From: an uncultured Oscillospiraceae bacterium
Lineage (GTDB): Bacteria; Bacillota; Clostridia; Oscillospirales; Oscillospiraceae
Assembly (NCBI GenBank): GCA_947629955.1
Contig: CANRFT010000002.1
Span: 1-64,000, forward strand
DNA length: 64,000 nucleotides
Reading direction: 5' to 3'
Below the pieces are notes generated by a model, which was not told the DNA's origin, searched no databases, and worked only from the letters and a program-made list of their open reading frames with translations. The translations under genes and the position numbers were made by a program. Positions 24,950 to 32,673 of this stretch are shown piece after piece (positions within the stretch are counted from its first letter, which is position 1; each line of letters starts with the position of its first letter).

Positions 24950-25259
24950 TGATTTCCACCTCCACGATAGGGATAAGCCCGCCGGGGGCGGAACTGTCCT
25001 CCCGGAAGGTCACATTGACCACGCTTGCCCTCGGCTCGTATTCCTCGATGGCCTCCTTCACGTCGGAGTACAGCATGGTCTTGGCGATGGGGATGGGTTT
25101 ATCCACCGACCGCCAACTCAGTCCGAAGTCCCGGTAGAGCGGAACAGTCCCCTTCCGGGTGGACAGGATGACCGCGATATTCTGGAGGACGGAGGTAACG
25201 GTGTCCTGCTCGTTGACCCGGATGTGGGCCAGGTCAGCGGCTCTTACCTGATAGCTCAT
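24942..25259 (-). CDS. Baseplate wedge protein W (gp25-like lysozyme family fold)
   Basis: About 105 residues; ITRV-like VTSVLQNIAVILSTRKGTVPLYRDFG (first 50) and EAIEEYEPRASVVNVTF (about 70-86) match the GPW/gp25 family of small baseplate proteins. Start taken at MSYQV (25259); an ATG 9 nt upstream is also possible. Tightly packed between genes U and J. Confidence 0.87.
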   Translation of the reverse strand: MSYQVRAADLAHIRVNEQDTVTSVLQNIAVILSTRKGTVPLYRDFGLSWRSVDKPIPIAKTMLYSDVKEAIEEYEPRASVVNVTFREDSSAPGGLIPIVEVEINE

Positions 25260-25269
25260 GCCTGACACC

Positions 25270-25668
25270 TCACGATCTCAAATATTCTTGCAGCGATAGG
25301 GAGACGGTCGCCGTCACCAGGTCGCCGTCGCCGTCGAAGCTCTGGCCCTGGATGGTGTGACTGATCACGTTCCAGCGGTATTTGCCGTATGCTTTTGTTC
25401 CGATGACCAACGGGACGGCCTGGCCGCTCCGCTCATAGTTCCAAATCTTCACCAGCTCGGTCATGGGGTTCACACCCAGGTAGCCGCTCAGCGTGATGTT
25501 GAACGACATCTGATCCGGGTCGATGCCGGTGAACTCCGTCAGCGCGTTGGTGCCGTGCCGCTGGTGTGCGGGGTAGCGGGCTGAGCCAGACCACCGCATG
25601 TTGTCCAGCGTCTTGACCTGCTCGGATGATACGGTGAAGATCACGTCTCCCAGGCAGCCAACGACCAT
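25270..25668 (-). CDS. Phage tail protein U-like (P2 gpU)
   Basis: 132 residues, with the family pattern NMRWSGSARYPAHQRHGTNAL near 23-43 and FNITLSGYLGVNP near 55-67. GpU-like proteins finish the tail tube or link tube and baseplate. One nucleotide from gene V; tight operon. Complete by length. Confidence 0.8.
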   Translation of the reverse strand: MVVGCLGDVIFTVSSEQVKTLDNMRWSGSARYPAHQRHGTNALTEFTGIDPDQMSFNITLSGYLGVNPMTELVKIWNYERSGQAVPLVIGTKAYGKYRWNVISHTIQGQSFDGDGDLVTATVSLSLQEYLRS

Positions 25669-25669
25669 G

Positions 25670-25993
25670 TCAGATCCCTCCCAAAATGTAACCGTCCCCG
25701 TTCTTCACCGGGAGGTAGAGAACGAGGACGGTATCATTGACTTTCGGCATCCACGGCTTGATGATCAAGTCGTGCTTGTGGCTATCAAAGGCGGCGTCGC
25801 CGGAACCGCCGCCGGTGAATTCTGTCCGCTGGGGCTTGGTGTCGTAGTCCGGGATGAAGGGCTGATTGACCACCACTTGCAGCCAGTCAGACGTGATGCC
25901 CGTCAGATTGAACTTCACGCGGGCCCGGCGGTTCGCCCGGTCAACGTCGGTCACGTTGCCGACCTGCACCAGCCTGTCCAGGATCTCGTCCAT
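25670..25993 (-). CDS. Baseplate assembly protein V-like (spike)
   Basis: 107 residues; VGNVTDVDRANRRARVKFNL (residues 11-30) is the OB-fold signature of phage baseplate V/gp45-like spike proteins, followed by KVNDTVLVLYLPVKNGDGYILGG. Shorter than P2 gpV (about 210) but close to the short clostridial versions. Overlaps gpD remnant stop by one base. Confidence 0.8.
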   Translation of the reverse strand: MDEILDRLVQVGNVTDVDRANRRARVKFNLTGITSDWLQVVVNQPFIPDYDTKPQRTEFTGGGSGDAAFDSHKHDLIIKPWMPKVNDTVLVLYLPVKNGDGYILGGI

Positions 25994-26690
25994 CAGTATC
26001 CCTCCAACACCCGGCGCAGCTTTACCCGGGTCGAATAGCCGCCGCTGGCGTCAACGGTATGGGCGGCCTGCGAAACGAGATACTTCCCATCCCATCCGCC
26101 AAAGCCTTTGAGCATCACCGTCACCCCGGCCGTAACGTTGGGGTTCCCCGGCAGGTCGAATGTGGCGTCCCGGCTGTACTTGTTGTGCAGCCGCAGCCGC
26201 TTCTCGGCCAGGGCCTTCGCCTCAGCAGCGTTGGCCACCTTCGCGGTGACCTCCAACTGCTGGTTGTTCTTGCTGTCCTCCTTGTAGTCCTCCACCTTGG
26301 CCACGCCCTCAATGAGCTTGCCCGCCGGCGTGGTGTATCGGACGCGGCAGGACGAATACAGACTGTCTGCCGACCCGACACCCAGAGTGTACTTCTCATA
26401 GCCCCCTGCGCCCCGTTGCAACGTCAGCACAGCGTCTTTCGACTCGTAGTCCACCTGGTCGAACAGGATCAGGATGTTGTTGCTGGCTTTGAGGGAGATA
26501 CCCGCGTCGTGGCACAGGTCGCTCAGAAAAGCTATGTCGCTGGTCTTGTACTGCTCCACCCGCTCATAGTACGGGTCCTGCGCGGACAGGTAGAGGCAGG
26601 TCATGCCGTTGGCACCGGCCATTTCGTTGGCGATGCCGGACAAGGTGTAGGCCTCCCACGCCTTGGACTTCTTCGTCTGCCGGCCTCTGC
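25993..26690 (-). pseudogene. Late control protein gpD-like, N-terminal half missing
   Basis: About 230 residues of a gpD/phage late-control protein (GVTVMLKGFGGWDGKYLVSQ, HTVDASGGYSTRVKLRR at the C-terminus; SGIANEMAGANGMTCLYLS at the start). Full proteins are 330-370 residues. At about 26,690 the frame (KKSKAWEAYTLSG) joins out of frame to the tape-measure fragment upstream, which looks like a deletion joint that removed the first third of gpD and everything between. An internal GTG/ATG near 26,643 could give a 216-residue product. Confidence 0.75.
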
Positions 26691-27482
26691 CGCGTCATCG
26701 CTCAAATTCATCCCCGCGATGTCCTCGGTGAGCGCGTCCTGCAACTGATCCATTTCTTCGGTGAAGTTGGTTTTCAGATCGGCTATGCTGCCGGAGGCCG
26801 CCTCCTGTTCCGCCTGGAGGTCTTTCCAGTTCTGCACCATGGCGGCCAGGTCTTCGTCGCTGGCGTTGGCCATGCCTGCGATAGCGTTCACACTTTCCTC
26901 GGAGCCGTCGGCAAAGCTGGCGATCACTTCACTCAGCCCGTCGATGTCGTCTGTCCGCTCGGACAGGGATTGCAGGTTGGCGTTGTAGTCCTGCCAGTAG
27001 GTCACCTGGCTTTCCAGTGCCTTGTTGATGTTGCCGATCTTCGTGGGCACGGTTTCGCCGGCCTCGTCCCAGAGGGCGTACTGGCCATTGATGCTATCCA
27101 GCGCGGTGCTGTATGCCTTTTCGTATTCCTCGGTGAGATAGGTCATCTGCTCACAGATGGCGTTGATGGACTCCTGGACAGCGGCGCCGGAGGTCAGCTG
27201 CTCGTCCTGGTAATCGGAGAAGGTTCCCTCCAACCCGGACAGGGCGGCCTCGTTCTCGTTGTACGCCTGGGTGGTTTCGTCCACCGCCTGGCGGTATTGC
27301 TCCAACTGCTCCCGGGCGGCATCCAGCCGGGCCTGTTCGTCCCGGGTGGAGAGGAATGTACCCAGCCCGGTATAGTCCCAGCCCTTGGACTGCTGGACGG
27401 CGGCGTTGTACGCTGCCTCCGCCGCGTCGAATTCTTCCTGCGCGAGACGGGCCTGCTCCGCCGCGTCCTCCATTGCGCTCAT
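26601..27482 (-). pseudogene. Tail tape measure protein fragment
   Basis: 293 codons. First about 265 residues are helical, Ala/Gln/Glu-rich coiled coil with repeats typical of a tape-measure interior (YNAAVQQSKGWDYTGLGTFL, SVNAIAGMANASDEDLAAM). After NLSDDAAEAG the frame becomes Arg/Pro-rich nonsense because it reads gpD DNA in the wrong frame. Tape measures of long-tailed phages are 600-1500 residues, so both ends are missing. Curiously the ATG has a good Shine-Dalgarno (GAAAGGAG), perhaps borrowed from an early gene by another deletion. Confidence 0.75.
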
Positions 27483-27527
27483 TTTGTTCTCCTTTCATTT
27501 CGCCGGTTTTACCCTCCGGCTGGGGAT

Positions 27528-28421
27528 TTAGAAAAGTGAAAGCTGTCCCGTCTCCGTGGCCCGCAGGGAGGGCTCTGGCTCCGGGTATGTGTCTACACGG
27601 GCCGGGGCTGTAACCGCTCTTTCCGCCTCCGGCAGAGGCGTTGCAACGGGCGCATGGGCGAGGGACTGGATCAGCAGGTCCATCCGGTGCCAGATACGCC
27701 GCTCCGCCCAGATCTGATGGTGGAACATCGGCGTAAACCAGATGTCGTTATTCTCGGTCTTGATGGGGTCGAGCAGCGGGCCGGTGCAGGGGTGGGTGAT
27801 GGTGTTCGCTATGACCACATATCCGGCACAGCCCAGCAGGGACAGTTGGATGTAGCACATGAGGGCCGCGTTCCGGTCGATGTCCTGAGCTACGAACAGG
27901 GCGGTGAAGGGAGACATCTCCCGCTCCACCATGACATTCCGGACGGCCACCAGCAGAGCGCCGGCGCCGCAGGCTGGGTCGTTTATCCCGACCCAGCCCC
28001 GCGCCTTGATCGTGTCGTCCAGCCTGCCGTCACAGACGGTCATTTGGGCCATCATCCGGCAGATGTTGTACGGGGTGAAAAACTGCCCCGTCCAGTGATT
28101 GCTTAGTTCCAGGGCCATGAACATTTCTCCGAGGAAGTCCTGGTTCGGCTCTTTTTCAAGCGCATCAACGGTGATCGCGCACAGCTTTGGGAATTGCTGC
28201 TGCTCCTCTGGCCTGTACTGCCTGATGGTGTCCAGGTATAGCTTCTCGCGCTCGTCATGCTGCGGACCTGTCTGATCCACAGCGTTTGAGATAGCGATTG
28301 CCGTCATGGTCACGAAATCGGCCCAGACCTGCCAGGAAGAGCGGGAATTGCATATCGACTCGAAGACCTTTTGAAATTCCTTCTGCGAGTCGTTCAGCCA
28401 GCGGATCACCTTTCTCGCCAT
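27528..28421 (-). CDS. N6-DNA methylase-like protein lacking the catalytic NPPY motif
   Basis: 297 residues. SAM-binding motif I is clear (NDPACGAGALLVAVRN, about 145-160) and the preceding GQFFTPYNICRMMAQM is the standard HsdM-like N6_Mtase entry. Where motif IV (N/D-PP-Y/F) is expected the protein reads VVIANTITHPCTG, so target-base catalysis may be lost or altered. Such shortened proteins recur in clostridial prophages. The C-terminal 50 residues are Pro/Glu/Ala-rich and disordered-looking. Could be a true but divergent methyltransferase or an anti-restriction SAM-binding protein. Confidence 0.7.
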   Translation of the reverse strand: MARKVIRWLNDSQKEFQKVFESICNSRSSWQVWADFVTMTAIAISNAVDQTGPQHDEREKLYLDTIRQYRPEEQQQFPKLCAITVDALEKEPNQDFLGEMFMALELSNHWTGQFFTPYNICRMMAQMTVCDGRLDDTIKARGWVGINDPACGAGALLVAVRNVMVEREMSPFTALFVAQDIDRNAALMCYIQLSLLGCAGYVVIANTITHPCTGPLLDPIKTENNDIWFTPMFHHQIWAERRIWHRMDLLIQSLAHAPVATPLPEAERAVTAPARVDTYPEPEPSLRATETGQLSLF

Positions 28422-28424
28422 GCG

Positions 28425-28598
28425 TCAGCCCTCCGCCTTTTCCGCGTCGCCGCTGCCGGCCACGACCTCCGGGGCATTCAGCCCGCCGGTGACAGACTTC
28501 ACTCCGGCGTCGAACCCCCGCTGCCAGATGCGGCGCAGGTAGGTGTCCAGGTGCTGCCTGTCCATGGCCTTCACCGCCCGGTAGTCCTCACGCTTCAT
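28425..28598 (-). CDS. Small phage protein of unknown function
   Basis: 57 residues (MKREDYRAVKAMDRQHLDTY at the start, GDAEKAEG at the end), basic then acidic, helical. Its ATG overlaps the end of the FtsK-gamma-like gene and its stop is 4 nt before the methylase-like gene, so it is part of the same early operon. Below the usual ORF cut-off but supported by packing. Confidence 0.6.
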   Translation of the reverse strand: MKREDYRAVKAMDRQHLDTYLRRIWQRGFDAGVKSVTGGLNAPEVVAGSGDAEKAEG

Positions 28599-29328
28599 CA
28601 TCGGCGCTGCCCTCCTCGCTTTCGTCCGGGGTGTCGTAGGCCAGGACTTCCCGCGGCTCGGAGCCGTTGAAGGGCCCGATCACGCCCAGGGTCTCCAAGT
28701 AGTCCAGCAGGCGGGAGGCCTTCGCGTAGCCGATCTTCATGTGGCGCTGCAACAGGGATGCCGACGCGGTGTTGGCCATCCGCACGATGCGGGCCGCCTC
28801 CGCGATCTCCGGGTCGTCCATTGTGAGGACGGGCCGGTCGCCGTCGTCCTCGGCCTCGTCGGTGGGCAGCTCGTCGCCGTCCTCGTCCACCAGCTCTTCC
28901 AGCGGTTCGGCCCCCTCCGGCAGCGGGGCCTTGTCGTCGTCCTCGGCGGTGGGCAGGGTCTTGGGGGACAGCAACTTGCGCTCGATCACGTCCCGGAAGA
29001 AAAACGCCTGCCAGTATGCGATCATCTTGGACAGGATGTTCTCGATCTTCGTGCGCAACACCTTGGAGATCGTGAACGTGCCACCGGTGACTTTGACCGA
29101 CAGAACGCCGTCCTCATAGATCCAGGACATCCGGGCGTCGGGGCTCACGAAGCCGTCCTCTTCGGCGTGCTCCATCATGGAAAGCTGGGCGTCAAATCCG
29201 CTGGCCAGGCGGATGGTGAAGATCACGGGATACTGATCCTTCACGAAGCGGTAGGTCAGATCGTGTTCCTCGCACAGATCCTGCATTTTCTTCACCTGGG
29301 CCTCGTACATAGAGAGTTCGGTTGGCAT
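28588..29328 (-). CDS. Phage protein with C-terminal FtsK-gamma-like winged helix
   Basis: 246 residues from ATG 29328 (the frame continues upstream without support). The C-terminal 60 residues, SASLLQRHMKIGYAKASRLL followed by DYLETLGVIGPFNG, match the FtsK gamma DNA-reading winged helix. The N-terminal 120 residues are unknown and the middle is very acidic. Shine-Dalgarno GAAAGGAGAAAAA precedes the start. Role in phage DNA handling inferred from the domain only. Confidence 0.7.
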   Translation of the reverse strand: MPTELSMYEAQVKKMQDLCEEHDLTYRFVKDQYPVIFTIRLASGFDAQLSMMEHAEEDGFVSPDARMSWIYEDGVLSVKVTGGTFTISKVLRTKIENILSKMIAYWQAFFFRDVIERKLLSPKTLPTAEDDDKAPLPEGAEPLEELVDEDGDELPTDEAEDDGDRPVLTMDDPEIAEAARIVRMANTASASLLQRHMKIGYAKASRLLDYLETLGVIGPFNGSEPREVLAYDTPDESEEGSADDEA

Positions 29329-29342
29329 AGTTTTTTCTCCTT

Positions 29343-29861
29343 TCAGTCCAGGAGCAGCAGCACGTCGTTCCGCGCCACCGGCACCCGGTATTTGATGATG
29401 TTTTGGTCTTGCTCGGTGATGTACTTGCGGCCAAACAGCCGCTTCATGTCCTGCCAGTCCGTCCACGGGAGCCGGTAGACGTTCCCGGACGAAAACCCGG
29501 CTATCACATAGCAGCGGGCGCCCAGGGCTGTGTACCTGTCCATGTAGGCCGCCTGGGTGTCAATGACGACGCTGTGTTTCAGCTGGGCCCTGTCGGTATA
29601 CTTGGCCTCGAAGACCACCATGCGCCCGCCTTTGATGATGCCCTTGTAGTCCGGCTGGGCTTTTTTCAGAAAGCAGGCCATGAACCTGCCCTCGGCCATC
29701 CGCCGGATGACCTTCATCGGCTCCGGGGTCTTTTCGATGATGGCGAAGCCGTTGGCCTCGTAGCTGGCAAAGGCGGCGTCAATGCGCTGCTCGAACCGCT
29801 TGCCGCGCTCCCGGGCCAATCTGCCCTGCAACTGACGGCGGGGGTCCTTCTCTCCGATCAT
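29343..29861 (-). CDS. RecU-like Holliday junction resolvase
   Basis: 172 residues. VVFEAKYTDRAQLKHSVVI carries the E-x-K nuclease pair of the RecU/PBP-related-factor-A family near residues 84-102, and AQPDYKGIIKGGRM just before it supplies the D of the PD-(D/E)xK core. RecU resolves four-way junctions during recombination. ATG overlaps the previous small membrane gene's stop. Apparently complete. Confidence 0.8.
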   Translation of the reverse strand: MIGEKDPRRQLQGRLARERGKRFEQRIDAAFASYEANGFAIIEKTPEPMKVIRRMAEGRFMACFLKKAQPDYKGIIKGGRMVVFEAKYTDRAQLKHSVVIDTQAAYMDRYTALGARCYVIAGFSSGNVYRLPWTDWQDMKRLFGRKYITEQDQNIIKYRVPVARNDVLLLLD

Positions 29862-30037
29862 CCGAATACCCCTCCCAGCAGGCCGCCGAACACGAACATC
29901 AGCAGCCCGACAACGCCCTGGATCATGATCTCGGTGTCGGTGCCGATGCCGCAATCGCTGTTGCCCGCAGCGCCCAGCACCACGAACAGGCCCAGGACGC
30001 ACACCACGCGGGCGACGATGATCAGGATGTCAAACAA
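29858..30037 (-). CDS. Small hydrophobic phage protein
   Basis: About 59 residues with two membrane stretches (ILIIVARVVCVLGLFVVLGA and QGVVGLLMFVFGGLLGGVFG). The frame opens at TTG 30037 with only a weak AAGGG upstream, and overlaps the RecU-like start as ATGA. Start codon uncertain; the composition and overlap argue that it is real. Confidence 0.5.
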   Translation of the reverse strand: MFDILIIVARVVCVLGLFVVLGAAGNSDCGIGTDTEIMIQGVVGLLMFVFGGLLGGVFG

Positions 30038-30120
30038 CAGATGCCGCCCTTGAACACTTCGGCGTTGGGCCAGGCCAGGAGCATCACGGAGAAGATCTCC
30101 GTCATTTCCTTGTTGGTCAC
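30022..30120 (-). pseudogene. N-terminal scrap of a phage helicase loader/inhibitor
   Basis: 32 codons: TNKEMTEIFSVMLLAWPNAE then VFKGGI followed by a premature end. This matches the N-terminus of G39P-like helicase loader/inhibitor proteins (about 110-130 residues) that follow replisome organizers in clostridial phages. GTG start overlaps the organizer's stop. The rest was apparently deleted, possibly with the replicative helicase gene. Confidence 0.5.
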
Positions 30121-30854
30121 GTCTCGCCCTCCTCGAAGTAGCGGTGCAGCTCCTGCAGATCGCTCATGGCCTGCTGGCTGCGGGATGCCGGCGGCTGTCG
30201 TCCTCCGCCGCGCCCGCCCCGGTTCTGCACCCGGGCCAGCCAGCCGGTCACGAATTTGTTGATGCCCTGGCTGGTCTTGCGCTTGGCGGGGTTGCTGGTA
30301 AGCCAGCCCCTCATGTTGCGCAGCTCCTGCGCCACGTCCACGGCGGGGTACAGTCCCGCCCACTCGTCGCACTGGTCTTGGTAGATGGGGTACTCACTGC
30401 CATTTATCATGGGGAACAGGATGACCGGGGCCTCGCCGGGCCGCTGCATTTTTGCCTTCATCACGCTTTCCCGCTCGTTGAACCGCGCCACCAGGACTTC
30501 CCGGAACCGGTCGGTCTTGACCTCTTGGATGCCGGCCATCAGGGGCTTGTCCAGCCGCTCCGAAGCCGTCCAGTTGTACCTGTACCAGTTGAGGATCAGC
30601 AGCTCTTTGGTCTCCTGGTCGTACTGGATCACCTTGTGTTCCTTTTCGAGCCGGGCCAACAGCCGCTTCACTGTGTCCTCGTTGTAGCCGGTCTCGGCAG
30701 AGATCTGCTTGATGGAGATCTCATAACAGCCGCATAGGTTGGTGTGGGGGTTGGTTATGCAGTAGAGCCAGATGTATCTATCCTCCGGCGTAAACTCCTC
30801 CACCACCTTGCTGTCCGTCCAGAATGACACGCTGACGTTCCGATAGTTTGCCAT
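30117..30854 (-). CDS. Phage replisome organizer / DnaD-like replication initiator
   Basis: 245 residues. N-terminal winged helix (NVSVSFWTDSKVVEEFTPED, CGCYEISIKQISAETGYNED, about residues 6-60) is the phage_rep_org_N/DnaD-like domain that binds origin DNA; the C-terminal part ends with an RGGRGGGR-type flexible tail. It normally melts the phage origin and recruits helicase loader. Start supported by GAGGAGGG upstream. Downstream loader gene is truncated, so phage replication is probably dead. Confidence 0.82.
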   Translation of the reverse strand: MANYRNVSVSFWTDSKVVEEFTPEDRYIWLYCITNPHTNLCGCYEISIKQISAETGYNEDTVKRLLARLEKEHKVIQYDQETKELLILNWYRYNWTASERLDKPLMAGIQEVKTDRFREVLVARFNERESVMKAKMQRPGEAPVILFPMINGSEYPIYQDQCDEWAGLYPAVDVAQELRNMRGWLTSNPAKRKTSQGINKFVTGWLARVQNRGGRGGGRQPPASRSQQAMSDLQELHRYFEEGET

Positions 30855-30908
30855 GTACTCGCCCTCCTCCCGGACGGGGCGCCCCGCTTGGAGCGCCCCG
30901 CGCCAACA

Positions 30909-31421
30909 TCAGAACGGCAGCTCACCGTCATCGTCGTCGTCCATCTCGGAGAAGTCGCCCGGGCCGGGAGCAGGGGAGATGTCAGCCGCCCGGCGGAAGT
31001 CCCCACCGTAGCCGCCCTGGTAGCCCCCGCCATAGCCGCCCTGATTGCCGCCGGAGGGGTAGCCGCCGGGCTGCTGGTAGCCGCCGCCGGCATCGTCCCG
31101 CCGGGAGTCCGCGAAGTAGAGGTTGTCGGCCACGACCTCGGCGCTGATCCGCCGCCCGCCGTTTTTGTCCGTCCACTCCCGCATCTGCAGGCGGCCCTCC
31201 ACCACGACCATGCGGCCCTTGGCCAGATACTTCTCGGCAAACTCGGCCGTGTTGCGCCAGGCCACCACGTCAATCCAATCCGTGGGTCTCTCGCCGGTGT
31301 TCTTGTCCTTGAAGTCCCGGTCAACCGCCAGCCGGAAGGATGCCACCGGGGTGCCGCTCTGGGTGTGGCGGATCTCCGGGTCTTTCCCCAGGCGGCCCAT
31401 GATGATGATCCGGTTAAGCAT
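30909..31421 (-). CDS. ssb: Phage-borne single-stranded DNA-binding protein
   Basis: 170 residues: OB-fold (about 1-108, [20 protein letters not shown]), Gly/Gln/Tyr-rich linker, and the acidic DDDDGELPF tip that recruits repair partners. By eye it differs from the host SSB at 38285 at only about 17 of the first 108 residues, so it was probably captured from a close host. Overlaps the upstream XRE gene by 8 bp. Confidence 0.92.
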   Translation of the reverse strand: MLNRIIIMGRLGKDPEIRHTQSGTPVASFRLAVDRDFKDKNTGERPTDWIDVVAWRNTAEFAEKYLAKGRMVVVEGRLQMREWTDKNGGRRISAEVVADNLYFADSRRDDAGGGYQQPGGYPSGGNQGGYGGGYQGGYGGDFRRAADISPAPGPGDFSEMDDDDDGELPF

Positions 31422-31887
31422 CAGTCTTCACCGGGCTTAAAGCGCCAGACGGGGCAAGGATTTCATCACTCGCCGTAAAGATGGCCTTCATAAAGCTGTG
31501 CAGTTTTTCCGGGGAGAGCTGCCCACCCACACGGTCAATGATCCGAAAAACGGTCTGACACCGGATCAAATCCTCGTAGCACGTCCGGGGAATGGAAATA
31601 TAGTCGTCATCGATGATAACCTCGGCGGTTGCGGTCATTTCCTTGGCCTCTTCGGTGGTCTGTGTGGCGGTATCTTTTGTCAGGCCCAGTAGCCAATCAG
31701 CGGACACCTCGCATTTCTCGCAGATTTGAAGCAAAGACTCTGAGTCCGGTATCCTATCGCCGTTCAGGTAAAAGCCCACCGTTTGCCGGGACAGACCAAC
31801 CTTTTTTGCGAATTCTGTGCTGGACATGCCTCCCAGCAATTCATTGAGACGTTCTCGAAGAACGGGTAATCTATTGGGCTTGCTCAT
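31414..31887 (-). CDS. XRE-family regulator in the early operon
   Basis: 157 residues. N-terminal HTH (STEFAKKVGLSRQTVGFYLN, about 23-42; DWLLGLTKD just after) and an uncharacterised C-terminal domain. Shine-Dalgarno AAAGGAGAAAAA. It is the first of the leftward genes after the small zinc-finger genes; may tune early expression. Not the main CI repressor, which is at 34781. Confidence 0.8.
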   Translation of the reverse strand: MSKPNRLPVLRERLNELLGGMSSTEFAKKVGLSRQTVGFYLNGDRIPDSESLLQICEKCEVSADWLLGLTKDTATQTTEEAKEMTATAEVIIDDDYISIPRTCYEDLIRCQTVFRIIDRVGGQLSPEKLHSFMKAIFTASDEILAPSGALSPVKTDA

Positions 31888-31900
31888 GTTTTTTCTCCTT

Positions 31901-32125
31901 TCAGTCGCAGTAGGTTCGGTGGCAGTGAGGGCAGCCAGTGATCAGAGTGCCGCCGGCCTCCTCCACCGAGATCCCGCTGGTGTGGCCATCCGGCCACTGA
32001 TGTTCCTGGTAGATGTTCAGTCCGCAGGCGCAGCTCCCGCCCGCCGGCGCGAACCGGGGATAGCCCTTGCTGGCACAGTAATGAGCCTGGGCAATGGACG
32101 CCTGGATGGGGTTATAGGTTTTCAT
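31901..32125 (-). CDS. Small Cys/His-rich phage protein
   Basis: 74 residues from ATG 32125. CACGLNIYQEHQW and GCPHCHRTYCD give six or more Cys/His ligands for one or two zinc sites. The start overlaps the 3' end of the next gene upstream by 14 bp. No known family. Confidence 0.65.
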   Translation of the reverse strand: MKTYNPIQASIAQAHYCASKGYPRFAPAGGSCACGLNIYQEHQWPDGHTSGISVEEAGGTLITGCPHCHRTYCD

Positions 32126-32501
32126 CCTGATCTCCCTCCCTGATGTACCCGACAACCATAGCGGTGAGCCAGTCCTGCGCGGTGGCGTAGCCATCGGCCC
32201 GCAGGCGCCGTTGCAACGCCTCGTAGGTGTCGCTGTCGAGCCGGGCCATCACTTTACACGTCAGCTTGTGGCGGTCCCCCTTGCGGCCCTGAATGGCCTT
32301 GAGCCGGTCGGGGGCAAATGCCTCATACAGAGCTTTCAGCGCGTCCTCCGGGATGGTGGCCCCGCACTCCCCGCCGTGTTCGCACCGGCTGAGCAGGTAC
32401 CTGTCGAAGCGGGGGTACAGCTGCTGGACGACGGCCACCATGTCCTTCACGGCGATCTTCCGGGTGATGCGCAGATACCGCAGTTCATCGGCGGCGGTCA
32501 T
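32112..32501 (-). CDS. Uncharacterised phage protein with HTH-like N-terminus
   Basis: 129 residues from ATG 32501. N-terminus ELRYLRITRKIAVKDMVAVV and CEHGGECGATIPEDALKAL resemble a DNA-binding XRE-like or DUF with a central Cys/His pair; the C-terminal KVMARLDSDTYEALQRRL resembles a ribbon-helix-helix segment. Early regulatory role plausible, not demonstrated. The frame continues open upstream to 33020 but that stretch is the low-complexity repeat region. Confidence 0.65.
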   Translation of the reverse strand: MTAADELRYLRITRKIAVKDMVAVVQQLYPRFDRYLLSRCEHGGECGATIPEDALKALYEAFAPDRLKAIQGRKGDRHKLTCKVMARLDSDTYEALQRRLRADGYATAQDWLTAMVVGYIREGDQDENL

Positions 32502-32673
32502 ACGCGGACACCCCCTTGACTTCCGGCCGGCGGCCTGATACACTGTAACCAACTTGTTTTGTGTGAGGCCGTTCCCGTGCCAGCGGGGCGGCCTCTCTCC
32601 TTGCCCCGAGACAGTCGCACCGCTCTCCCGGGTCAAGGTTTGCCCCGCAATGGGGGCAGGGCCTGAAATACAT
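32485..32673 (-). CDS. Small zinc-ribbon phage protein
   Basis: 62 residues: MYFRPCPHCGANLDPGERCD carries CPHC and a second Cys pair (CDC). Excellent Shine-Dalgarno AAAGGAG 6 nt upstream. Overlaps the next gene by 17 bp. Such mini zinc ribbons are frequent in clostridial phages; function unknown. It is the last gene before the 870-bp non-coding region. Confidence 0.65.
   Translation of the reverse strand: MYFRPCPHCGANLDPGERCDCLGARREAAPLARERPHTKQVGYSVSGRRPEVKGVSAYDRRR

Noticed and set aside
17768..27482. A functional tailocin
   Set aside because: Sheath and tube genes are absent and the tape measure, gpD and fibre are broken, so a particle could not assemble.
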